NCBI GenBank assembly: GCA_946410505.1
Contig: CAMKAP010000130.1
Coordinates: 1-5,957 of the forward strand
Direction of reading: 5' to 3'
Length of the DNA stretch: 5,957 nucleotides
From: an uncultured Clostridia bacterium
Lineage (GTDB): Bacteria; Bacillota_A; Clostridia; Oscillospirales; Oscillospiraceae
In this document: piece after piece, positions 1 to 5,957 of the stretch
Numbering within the stretch: position 1 is the first letter of the stretch
How the letters are laid out: each line of letters starts with the position of its first letter
The notes under the pieces: generated by a model
Databases searched by the model: none
What the model saw: only the letters and a program-made list of their open reading frames with translations
What the model was told of the DNA's origin: nothing
Translations under genes and position numbers: made by a program

Positions 1-2186
1 ACTACCTGATTCCGGAAGAAATGGCCGGGAGCGCAAAGCCCGGCATGCGGGTCTACGTGCCTTTTTCCAGAGGCAACCGCCGCAGCGAGGGCGTGATCCT
101 GGCCCTCAGTGATCACAGCGGCTATGAGAAGCTCAAACCGGTTCTGGCCCTGCTGGATGAGGAGCCCGTGCTGAGTGATGAGCAGATCCGCCTGGCGCTG
201 TTCATGCGGGAGCGTTTTTTCTGCACAGTCTATGATGCGGTCAAGGCCATTCTTCCGGCCGGCCTCTGGTTTACCGAGGAAGGCGAGCGGCGGGCCCATG
301 ACAAGACGGTGGAGATGGTGCGGCTGTGCATCCCGCCGGAGGACGCCTCCGTGATCGCGGAGCAGAAGCGCATGCGCTCTCCCCAGCAGGCAAACCTGCT
401 GGAGCTGCTCTGCAGTTTTTCCGCGCTTCCCAGCCGCGAGCTGCTGCGCTTTACCGGCGCCGGCAGACAGAGTCTGAAGGCGCTTGTGAAGGCGGAGCTG
501 GCTGAGCTCTATCAGCGCGAGGTGTACCGCAGGCCGGAAATCTACGTGGGCGACACGGAGCCGCTTCCCGCCCTTAATGCCGAACAGCAGAATGCCTTTC
601 AAGGCATCAGCGCCCTGGCCTGCTCCGGCGAGGCCGGGGCCGCTCTGCTTTTTGGCGTGACCGGCAGCGGCAAGACCAGCGTCTATATTCACCTGATCTC
701 CCAGCAGCTTTCACGCGGACGCTCCTGCATCCTCTTGGTTCCGGAGATTGCGCTGACGCCCCAGATGCTGCAGACCTTTTCCTCCCACTTCGGCGACGAG
801 GTGGCGGTCCTCCATTCCAGCCTCTCCACGGGGGAGCGTTACGATGAATGGAAGCGCGTCCGTGCCGGGAAGGCGAGGCTTGTGATCGGCACCCGAAGCG
901 CTGTCTTCGCGCCGTGCAGAAACCTGGGCCTCATCATTATGGACGAGGAGCAGGAGGAAACCTACAAATCGGAAAACAGCCCCCGCTATCACGCGCGGGA
1001 TATTGCAAAGTATCGCTGCGCGAGGGCGGGCTGTCTTCTCCTTCTCGGCTCCGCCACGCCCGACATTGTCAGCGCTTACGCTGCCCGGACAGGGCGTTAT
1101 GCCTCTTTCCGGCTTGACACCCGCTACAACGAGAAGGACCTTCCCGCCGTCTCCATCGTGGATATGAAGAGGGAGCTGCGCCGCGGCAACGGCGGCAGCA
1201 TCAGCTCTTTCCTGAGGGAGGAGCTTGCCGCGAACATTGAGCGCGGAGAGCAGAGCATCCTGTTTATCAACCGGCGAGGCGCGCACAAACTTGTCAGCTG
1301 CGGCGACTGCGGCTTTACCTACCGCTGCCCCCGCTGCAGCGTATCCCTGACCTATCACAGCGCCAATTCCCGCCTGATCTGCCATTACTGCGGCTATTCC
1401 CGCCGGGTGGACGAGCGCTGCCCGGACTGCGGCGGATCGCTCAAATACATCGGCGTCGGGACCCAAACGGTGGAGGCGGAGCTGCACGAGCTCTTTCCCC
1501 AGATCGAGATCATGCGCATGGACACGGACACGGTGACCCCCGCGGGCTCCCATGAGCTTTTGTTCAAGCGCTTCCGCGATGAGAATATCCCCGTGATGGT
1601 CGGCACCCAGATGGTCACAAAGGGGCTCAACTTTGAGAATGTGACCCTTGTAGGCGTGATTTCCGCCGACCAGAGCCTTTATGCGGGCGATTACCGGGCA
1701 GGGGAGCGTACCTTTTCCCTGATCACCCAGGTCATCGGACGCAGCGGCCGGGGACAGAAGGCCGGCAGAGCCGTGATCCAGACCTATACCCCCGAAAACG
1801 AAACGATCCTGCAGGCCGCCAGGCAGGACTATGACGCCTTTTACAGCTCTGAGCTCTCCCTGCGAAGGCTTCAGAATTCGCCGCCTTTCCGCGAAATATA
1901 CACGCTGACCGCCTCGGGCCTAGATGAACGCCTGGTCGTTCATGCATGCCGCTGGTGTAAAGACCGGCTGGAGAGTCTGCTCGGCAGCCGCTCAGGCGTC
2001 GATGTGCTGGGCCCGACGCCCATGGCCGTGGTCCGCGTCAACAATCGCTACCGCTACCGTGTGATCATCAACGGTCCCGGCTGCGCCGCCCTTCGCGCTG
2101 CGATCTCGCAGACTGTCTGCGAGTGCAGCACCGACAAACGTTTCCGCGGCGTTTCCGTTTTTGCGGACAACGACCCGCTGGATTAA
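1..2186 (+). CDS. priA: Primosomal protein N' (replication restart helicase PriA), 5'-truncated
   Basis: PriA is a 3'-to-5' superfamily 2 DNA helicase that recognises stalled or collapsed forks and starts reloading of the replicative helicase. The frame is open from the window edge: codons from base 3 read YLIPEE before the first ATG at 21. This matches the conserved PriA N-terminus (FDYLIPE), so ATG 21 is internal and roughly 10-20 residues are missing. Numbering from that ATG, the 3'-DNA-binding region covers about 1-90. Helicase motifs follow: Walker A GVTGSGKT 212-219, motif Ia around VPEIALTPQ 240-248, DEEQ 308-311, GSATP 343-347, GTQMVTKG 528-535 and QVIGRSGR 570-577. Between them lie eight zinc-binding cysteines in four CxxC pairs (427/430, 436/439, 454/457, 467/470), with the same spacing as in E. 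coli PriA. The C-terminal domain is complete to the TAA at 2184. Motif II has Gln where DEEH is usual. It heads the visible operon, 28 bases before def. Confidence 0.97.
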   Translation, partial: YLIPEEMAGSAKPGMRVYVPFSRGNRRSEGVILALSDHSGYEKLKPVLALLDEEPVLSDEQIRLALFMRERFFCTVYDAVKAILPAGLWFTEEGERRAHDKTVEMVRLCIPPEDASVIAEQKRMRSPQQANLLELLCSFSALPSRELLRFTGAGRQSLKALVKAELAELYQREVYRRPEIYVGDTEPLPALNAEQQNAFQGISALACSGEAGAALLFGVTGSGKTSVYIHLISQQLSRGRSCILLVPEIALTPQMLQTFSSHFGDEVAVLHSSLSTGERYDEWKRVRAGKARLVIGTRSAVFAPCRNLGLIIMDEEQEETYKSENSPRYHARDIAKYRCARAGCLLLLGSATPDIVSAYAARTGRYASFRLDTRYNEKDLPAVSIVDMKRELRRGNGGSISSFLREELAANIERGEQSILFINRRGAHKLVSCGDCGFTYRCPRCSVSLTYHSANSRLICHYCGYSRRVDERCPDCGGSLKYIGVGTQTVEAELHELFPQIEIMRMDTDTVTPAGSHELLFKRFRDENIPVMVGTQMVTKGLNFENVTLVGVISADQSLYAGDYRAGERTFSLITQVIGRSGRGQKAGRAVIQTYTPENETILQAARQDYDAFYSSELSLRRLQNSPPFREIYTLTASGLDERLVVHACRWCKDRLESLLGSRSGVDVLGPTPMAVVRVNNRYRYRVIINGPGCAALRAAISQTVCECSTDKRFRGVSVFADNDPLD
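2098..2123 (+). repeat. Overlapping inverted repeats near the 3' end of priA
   Basis: Three related segments occur in a row: CTGCGA (2098-2103), CTCGCAG (2105-2111) and CTGCGAG (2117-2123). The middle one can pair with the last to form a perfect 7-bp stem with a 5-base loop (2112-2116). Its last six bases can instead pair with the first segment, though that leaves only a 2-base loop. No T-run follows, so this is not a Rho-independent terminator. The segment encodes PriA residues AAISQTVCE, and the symmetry may be coincidental. It lies about 90 bases before the def start. The pairing is directly visible; any role is unproven. Confidence 0.35.
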
Positions 2187-2192
2187 TTCTAC

Positions 2193-2212
2193 TGAGACAG
2201 AGAGTGAGACAG
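2193..2212 (+). repeat. 8-bp direct repeat TGAGACAG in the priA-def gap
   Basis: The 28-base gap between priA and def holds two perfect copies of TGAGACAG, at 2193-2200 and 2205-2212, separated by AGAG. The gap is purine-rich and contains no AGGAGG-like Shine-Dalgarno. The GAG/GTGAG purine tract just before the ATG at 2215 is the only candidate ribosome-binding element. The repeat may be chance in a purine-biased leader. Confidence 0.4.
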
Positions 2213-2214
2213 TT

Positions 2215-2724
2215 ATGGCACTTCGGAATATTCTGACCAAGGAGCAGCCGCTCCTCTATAAGAAAAGCCGTGTGGTGACGGACTTCAATCCCAGGCTCCA
2301 CCAGCTTCTGGACGATATGCGGGACACGCTTCTGCAGGCCAACGGCGTGGGCCTTGCCGCACCTCAGGTAGGTGTGCTGCGCCGCGTGGTGCTCGTGATC
2401 GAGACCAATGTCCCCGAGGGTGAGGATGAATACGTCATTGAGCTCATCAATCCCGAGATTCTGGAGACCTCCGGGGAACAGGACGGCCCCGAGGGTTGTC
2501 TGAGCGTCCCGGGCGAGTACGGCCTTGTCAAGCGCCCCATGACGGTGAAAGTTCGGGCGCAGGATCGCTTTGGCCAGAGCTTCGAGGTGGAGGGCGTGGG
2601 CCTCACTGCCCGCTGCTTCTGCCACGAGATCGACCATCTGGAAGGGATCGTGTTCACCTCCAAAGCCGAGCGCATGCTCACCGAGGAGGAACTGCAGGGC
2701 GGCGAGAGAGAGGAAGACGCCTGA
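2215..2724 (+). CDS. def: Peptide deformylase (class I type)
   Basis: Def is a metal-dependent cytosolic hydrolase that removes the formyl group from the N-terminal formyl-methionine of nascent proteins at the ribosome exit. The 169-residue product has the three family motifs: GVGLAAPQ at 44-51 (motif 1), EGCLS at 93-97 with metal ligand Cys95 (motif 2), and HEIDH at 137-141 with ligands His137 and His141 and catalytic Glu138 (motif 3). Length and start (MALRNI) are typical of the family. The frame is open upstream to a TTG at 2161, but that would overlap the conserved end of priA and add an atypical leader, so ATG 2215 is preferred. The Shine-Dalgarno is weak. Its neighbour fmt performs the opposite step of the formylation cycle, the classic def-fmt pairing. 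The acidic C-terminal tail (about 156-169) overlaps the fmt ribosome-binding region. No key residue is missing. Confidence 0.97.
   Translation: MALRNILTKEQPLLYKKSRVVTDFNPRLHQLLDDMRDTLLQANGVGLAAPQVGVLRRVVLVIETNVPEGEDEYVIELINPEILETSGEQDGPEGCLSVPGEYGLVKRPMTVKVRAQDRFGQSFEVEGVGLTARCFCHEIDHLEGIVFTSKAERMLTEEELQGGEREEDA
2706..2716 (+). promoter_or_regulatory. Ribosome-binding site for fmt, inside the end of def
   Basis: The purine tract GAGAGAGGAAG contains a Shine-Dalgarno-like AGAGG and ends 7 bases before the fmt ATG at 2724. It lies in the last codons of def (residues REED). With the TGATG stop/start overlap, it supports ATG 2724 as the fmt start, even though the frame remains open further upstream inside def, and it suggests translational coupling. 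Confidence 0.6.
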
Positions 2725-3647
2725 TGCGGATCGTATTTATGGGAACGCCGGACTTTGCCTCGGCCTCGCTGCAGAAGCTGCTGGACGAGGGCTTTGAGGT
2801 CGTCGGCGTGTTTACCCAGCCGGACAAGCCGAAGGGCAGGGGAATGGAACTGCAGGTCTCTCCGGTCAAGGCGCTTGCGCTTAATGCGGGACTTCCGGTG
2901 TTTCAGCCGGAAAAAATGCGCGACGGCGCCGCTTTTCGACAGATTGAGACGCTGAAACCGGATATTCTTGTTGTGGTGGCTTACGGACGGATTCTCCCTG
3001 ATGAGATTCTTGCTCTGCCAAAGTTCGGCGCCGTCAATGTGCACGGTTCGCTCTTGCCGAAATATCGGGGGGCAGCGCCGATCCAGGCCGCCGTTTTGAA
3101 CGGCGATGAAGTCACCGGTGTGACCACCATGTACCTGGCCCACGATATGGACGCTGGCGACGTGATCTTCAGCGAGGAGACGCCCATCGGCGAGTTTGAG
3201 ACCTCCGGTGAGCTTTTTGACAGGCTCAAGGACATGGGGGCGGAGCTCCTGGTCCGTACCCTGCGCGCGATTGAGAACGGCAGCGCCCCCAGAACGCCGC
3301 AGGACCACAGCAGGGCCAGCTATGTGAAAATGCTGGATAAATCCCTCTGTCCCATTGACTGGAACCGGAGCCCGCGGCAGATCGTCAAACAGATCTGCGG
3401 CCTGCAGCCCTGGCCCGTTGCGACCATGGAGCTGGACGGCGCGGTTTACCGCGTGTTCTCTGCCGCCTATACCGGAAACCATACCGCGCTCGAACCGGGA
3501 AAAGTGGTTTCCGCCGGCAGGGACGGGCTGGAGGTCGCCTGTGCAGCAGGGGAGACGCTGATGATCACCGAGCTGCAGGCGCCCGGGAAAAAACGCATGA
3601 AGGCCGCCGATTTTCTGCGGGGCCATGCCGTCAAAGTCGACGCATGA
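2724..3647 (+). CDS. fmt: Methionyl-tRNA formyltransferase
   Basis: Fmt transfers the formyl group of 10-formyl-tetrahydrofolate to the amino group of Met on initiator tRNA, giving fMet-tRNA for translation initiation. The 307-residue product is close to the usual length of about 310-315. The N-terminal Rossmann-like formyltransferase domain (about 1-190) begins MRIVFMGTPDFA. It has the folate-binding/catalytic signature NVHGSLLPKYRGAAP at 105-119 and a second signature HDMDAGD at 140-146. By alignment with E. coli Fmt (N108, H110, D146), the catalytic triad is Asn105, His107 and Asp143. The C-terminal OB-fold tRNA-binding domain starts near 205 and includes LQPWPVA at 227-233. The start at 2724 is set by the conserved MRIVFMGT beginning and the purine-rich site 7 bases upstream. 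It overlaps def by one base and rsmB by four, so it is probably co-translated with both. Confidence 0.97.
   Translation: MRIVFMGTPDFASASLQKLLDEGFEVVGVFTQPDKPKGRGMELQVSPVKALALNAGLPVFQPEKMRDGAAFRQIETLKPDILVVVAYGRILPDEILALPKFGAVNVHGSLLPKYRGAAPIQAAVLNGDEVTGVTTMYLAHDMDAGDVIFSEETPIGEFETSGELFDRLKDMGAELLVRTLRAIENGSAPRTPQDHSRASYVKMLDKSLCPIDWNRSPRQIVKQICGLQPWPVATMELDGAVYRVFSAAYTGNHTALEPGKVVSAGRDGLEVACAAGETLMITELQAPGKKRMKAADFLRGHAVKVDA
3644..3647 (+). other. ATGA stop/start overlap between fmt and rsmB
   Basis: The fmt stop TGA (3645-3647) and the rsmB start ATG (3644-3646) share the sequence ATGA. No convincing Shine-Dalgarno lies in the 20 bases before it; only a G-rich GCGGGG about 20 bases upstream is seen. 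rsmB translation is therefore likely to depend on ribosomes finishing fmt. The overlap is directly visible; the coupling is inferred. Confidence 0.75.
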
Positions 3648-4960
3648 AAGACAAGCTTGCGAGACAGGCGGCTTTGGAGACGCTTCAGCGCTGCCGTAAG
3701 GACGGCGCCTGGTCGTCCCCGGCGATGGACGCCGCCATACGCAGATACAAACTGGACAGCAGAGACGCTGCGCTGGCCTCCTGGCTCTGTCTGAGCGTTC
3801 TGCAGAACGAGGAGTATCTGGATTGGTATCTCGATCTGTTCTGTAAGAAGCCGGTGGAAAAAGGCGTTCGGGACTTGCTGCGTCTCGGGGCCTGTCAGCT
3901 CCTGCTGAGCGATCGCATTCCCGCGCATGCCGCGGTTTCCGAGACAGTGGAGCTCTGCCGCAAAAACGGCCTTGCCCGCGCCTCGGGGCTCTGCAACGCG
4001 GTGCTGCGCCGGATCGCCGCCGAACGGGACTCCCTGCCGGAGATCCCCGGAAAAGGCACGGTTTTCTATCTGCACACTCGCTACAGCCATCCTGCGTGGC
4101 TTGCCGAAAGGCTCTGCTCCGAACGCGGCTATGCCTTTACGGAGGCCTTCTTTGCCTCCAACAATCAGAGCCCGCCGCTCGATATACAGGTTAACACCCT
4201 CAAAGTCTCGACCGGGGATTACTGCCGCGCTCTGGAGCGCGCGGAGATCTCCTTCGAAGCAGTCCCTTCGCTGCCCGGGTGCCTCCGGCTGAGCGGCGGC
4301 TCCGTGACTGCGCTGCCGGGATATGAGGAAGGACTATTTTACGTTCAGGACCGCGCTGCCCGCTCCGCGGTGGAGATTGCCGCGCCTGAGCCGGGAATGC
4401 GTGTGCTGGACGCCTGCGCCGCACCCGGGGGAAAGAGCTTTACCGCCGCCATTCGAATGGGGGGGATAGGCTCTGTGATCTCCTGTGATCTGCAGGAAAA
4501 AAAGCTCAAAAGAGTGAAAGAGGGCTCAAACAGGCTCGGGACAAGCTGCATGGAGACCCGTTCCCTTGACGGCCGCGCGTTTCAGCCAGACTGGGAAAAC
4601 GCCTTTGACCTTGTTCTTTGCGACGCGCCCTGTTCCGGGCTCGGCGTCATTCGCAAAAGGCCGGAGATCCGCCATAAGCGCGAAGAAGAGCTGGCTGCGC
4701 TTCCGGCCATCCAGGCGGCGATTATGGACAATGTTTCCCGATATGTTCGTCCCGGCGGCCTGCTGCTCTATTCCACATGCACGGTGCTGAAGGCGGAAAA
4801 TGAGGATCAGCTTTCCTCCTTTCTGTCCCGACACCCGGAATATCAGGCAGAGGATTTCGTTCTCGGACCCGTTGAGAGCCGGGGAGGCTGCTACACCTTC
4901 TGGCCCCACATCGATGGCACCGACGGTTTCTTTGCCGCCAAACTGAGAAAGATACGATAA
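3644..4960 (+). CDS. rsmB: 16S rRNA (cytosine-967-C5)-methyltransferase RsmB
   Basis: RsmB uses S-adenosylmethionine to methylate C5 of cytosine 967 (E. coli numbering) in 16S rRNA. At 438 residues it has normal full length and the two-part family architecture. An N-terminal NusB-like RNA-binding helical domain spans about 1-140, with DLLRLGACQLLL at 77-88 and the N-terminal-domain signature IPAHAAVSETVELC at 92-105. The C-terminal Rossmann methyltransferase domain carries the SAM-binding motif DACAAPGGKS at 256-265 and motif IV DAPCSG at 327-332 with Cys330, which releases the product. Motif VI STC at 377-379 holds Cys379, the nucleophile. The ending DGTDGFFAAKLRK (424-436) is typical. Both cysteines required by m5C RNA methyltransferases are present. 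The start is fixed by the ATGA overlap with fmt. A G7 run (4459-4465) and an A AAA AAG heptamer (4498-4504) lie between motifs I and IV, but the reading frame aligns normally through both. Confidence 0.96.
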   Translation: MKDKLARQAALETLQRCRKDGAWSSPAMDAAIRRYKLDSRDAALASWLCLSVLQNEEYLDWYLDLFCKKPVEKGVRDLLRLGACQLLLSDRIPAHAAVSETVELCRKNGLARASGLCNAVLRRIAAERDSLPEIPGKGTVFYLHTRYSHPAWLAERLCSERGYAFTEAFFASNNQSPPLDIQVNTLKVSTGDYCRALERAEISFEAVPSLPGCLRLSGGSVTALPGYEEGLFYVQDRAARSAVEIAAPEPGMRVLDACAAPGGKSFTAAIRMGGIGSVISCDLQEKKLKRVKEGSNRLGTSCMETRSLDGRAFQPDWENAFDLVLCDAPCSGLGVIRKRPEIRHKREEELAALPAIQAAIMDNVSRYVRPGGLLLYSTCTVLKAENEDQLSSFLSRHPEYQAEDFVLGPVESRGGCYTFWPHIDGTDGFFAAKLRKIR

Positions 4961-4961
4961 G

Positions 4962-5957
4962 ATGCAGAAAGATTTGTTATCCATGACTCTGCCCGAGATC
5001 GAGGCGGAGCTTGCCGACCTGGGCGAAGCAAAGTATCGGGCGAAGCAGGTATATGAGTGGCTGGGCCGCGGCGTGCGCAGCTTTGACAGGATGAGCAACC
5101 TGCCCCTGTCGCTGCGGGAGAAGCTGAAGGAAAATTTCCGCCTGTATGAGCCGAAGGTGCTCTCCAAACAGGTCTCACAGATCGACGGGACGATCAAATA
5201 CCTCTGGGAGCTCTATGACGGCAACGCGGTGGAGACCGTGGTCATGAGCTATCAGCACGGGAACACGGTCTGCGTCTCCTGCCAGGTGGGCTGCCGCCAG
5301 GGCTGCGCCTTCTGCGCCTCCACCATCGGCGGCCTGGTGCGCTCGCTGAACGCTTCCGAGATCCTGGACGAGGTACTCTTCTCCCAGCTGGATTCCGGAA
5401 AGAAGATCTCTAATATTGTGCTGATGGGGATCGGAGAGCCTCTGGATAATTTTGACAATGTGATGCGCTTCCTGGAACTGGTGAACGACCCTGCCGGCAT
5501 GAACATCGGCATGCGGCATATTTCCCTGTCCACCTGCGGGATCATTGAGCGCTTTGACGATCTGGCCGACCGGGATCTGCAGCTTACGCTCACTGTATCT
5601 CTGCACGCCCCGGATGACGAGACCCGCTCCCGGCTCATGCCCGCAAACCGCGGCCGTGGGGTGGATAAGCTGATGGACGCCTGCAAGCGGTATTATGAGC
5701 GCACCGGGCGCCGCATCTCTTTTGAATATGCCATGATCGACGGGGTAAACGACACCGAGATGCACGCAAGGCTTCTTGCCAAAAGGGCGAAGACGGTGGG
5801 CGCCCATGTAAATCTGATCCCTCTTAACCATGTGGAGGAGAGAGAGTTCAAACCCTCCACCTCCGGGCATATGAAGGCCTTTATCAAGATCCTGGAGGAT
5901 GAGAAGGTCAATGTGACCGTAAGGCGCAGGCTGGGCAGCGATGTGGACGCCAGCTGC
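4962..5957 (+). CDS. rlmN: Dual-specificity 23S rRNA/tRNA adenine-C2 methyltransferase RlmN, 3'-truncated
   Basis: RlmN is a radical SAM enzyme that methylates C2 of A2503 in 23S rRNA and of A37 in some tRNAs, which supports translational fidelity. The visible 332 residues start MQKDLLSMTL, the usual Firmicutes N-terminus, one base after the rsmB stop. A weak GAGAAAG (4945-4951) is the only ribosome-binding candidate. The N-terminal helical domain covers about 1-95. The [4Fe-4S] motif CxxxCxxC is Cys111, Cys115, Cys118. Cys104, seven residues before it, matches E. coli Cys118, needed for product release. MGIGEP at 155-160 is the SAM-binding GEP element. Further family blocks are STCGI 190-194, SLHAPDD 213-219, EYAMIDGVND 255-264 and HVNLIPLNHV 282-291. 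The window stops on Cys332 in DVDASC, which matches E. coli Cys355, the methyl-carrying cysteine; probably only 10-20 residues are missing. An additional Cys107 replaces the usual Ser of CVSSQ. Confidence 0.96.
   Translation, partial: MQKDLLSMTLPEIEAELADLGEAKYRAKQVYEWLGRGVRSFDRMSNLPLSLREKLKENFRLYEPKVLSKQVSQIDGTIKYLWELYDGNAVETVVMSYQHGNTVCVSCQVGCRQGCAFCASTIGGLVRSLNASEILDEVLFSQLDSGKKISNIVLMGIGEPLDNFDNVMRFLELVNDPAGMNIGMRHISLSTCGIIERFDDLADRDLQLTLTVSLHAPDDETRSRLMPANRGRGVDKLMDACKRYYERTGRRISFEYAMIDGVNDTEMHARLLAKRAKTVGAHVNLIPLNHVEEREFKPSTSGHMKAFIKILEDEKVNVTVRRRLGSDVDASC

Noticed and set aside
1312..1434. Cysteine-rich cluster in priA as a separate zinc-finger or ribbon protein
   Set aside because: The four CxxC pairs match the spacing of the zinc-binding insert that is a normal part of PriA.
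711..1553. Minus-strand open frame of 280 codons opposite priA
   Set aside because: Its Ala/Gly/Arg/Val-rich composition is an antisense shadow of the PriA helicase core; no family motif and no convincing start signal.
2161..2214. Upstream TTG start for def (18 extra residues)
   Set aside because: It would overlap the end of priA and add a leader not found in Def; the ATG at 2215 gives the standard N-terminus and length.
2496..2723. Upstream extension of the fmt frame inside def
   Set aside because: The added residues are out-of-frame translation of def; Fmt proteins begin at MRIVFMGT, which is at 2724 with a suitable ribosome-binding site.
2364..3626. Long minus-strand open frame (420 codons) opposite def and fmt
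   Set aside because: It lies entirely antisense to two genes with intact catalytic motifs, has no recognisable domain, and is low-complexity in the way expected when GC-rich third positions suppress stops on the opposite strand.
4226..4241. Near-perfect palindrome CGCGCTC-TG-GAGCGCG in rsmB as a possible terminator
   Set aside because: It has only a two-base loop, no T-run after it, and lies inside the coding region; it encodes ordinary RsmB residues (RALERA).
4961..4961. Terminator or promoter between rsmB and rlmN
   Set aside because: Only one base separates the genes, and no stem-loop with a T-run or -35/-10 pair is visible around the junction.
5175..5870. Minus-strand open frame of 231 codons opposite rlmN
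   Set aside because: Fully antisense to the conserved radical SAM domain; its composition mirrors rlmN codon bias.

Overview
The window is a single, fully plus-strand, gene-dense stretch of bacterial housekeeping genes in the order priA (5' end cut off), def, fmt, rsmB, rlmN (3' end cut off). Codons end strongly in G or C and the DNA looks GC-rich. The gene order is the priA-def-fmt-rsmB-rlmN block known from Firmicutes. Together with protein wording such as the RlmN start KDLLSMTL, this points to a GC-rich member of the Clostridia, plausibly an Oscillospiraceae/Ruminococcaceae-type anaerobe. The taxonomic call is inference from gene order and sequence flavour, not from a search.

Layout: 1-2186 is the primosomal helicase PriA, missing only its first few residues. 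A 28-base gap (2187-2214) separates it from def (2215-2724, peptide deformylase). def overlaps fmt by one base (TGATG at 2722-2726). fmt (2724-3647, methionyl-tRNA formyltransferase) overlaps rsmB by four bases (ATGA at 3644-3647). rsmB (3644-4960, 16S rRNA m5C967 methyltransferase) is followed after one base by rlmN (4962 to beyond 5957, 23S rRNA/tRNA m2A methyltransferase). The window ends exactly on the codon of RlmN's C-terminal catalytic cysteine. There is no non-coding stretch longer than 28 bases, and I found no promoter, Rho-independent terminator, RNA gene, mobile element or CRISPR array.

How the genes work together: Fmt formylates the initiator Met-tRNA, and Def removes the formyl group from the new protein's N-terminus, so the two are opposite ends of one cycle. 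RsmB and RlmN modify the ribosome (16S and 23S rRNA; RlmN also tRNA). PriA restarts stalled replication forks and is linked here by operon position rather than by pathway. The overlaps and one-base gaps argue for one transcript with translational coupling.

All five proteins have their recognised catalytic or metal-binding residues, with small substitutions noted (PriA DEEQ instead of DEEH; an extra cysteine in RlmN). I did not find a previously undescribed system. The findings are modest curiosities within an ordinary core-gene operon.
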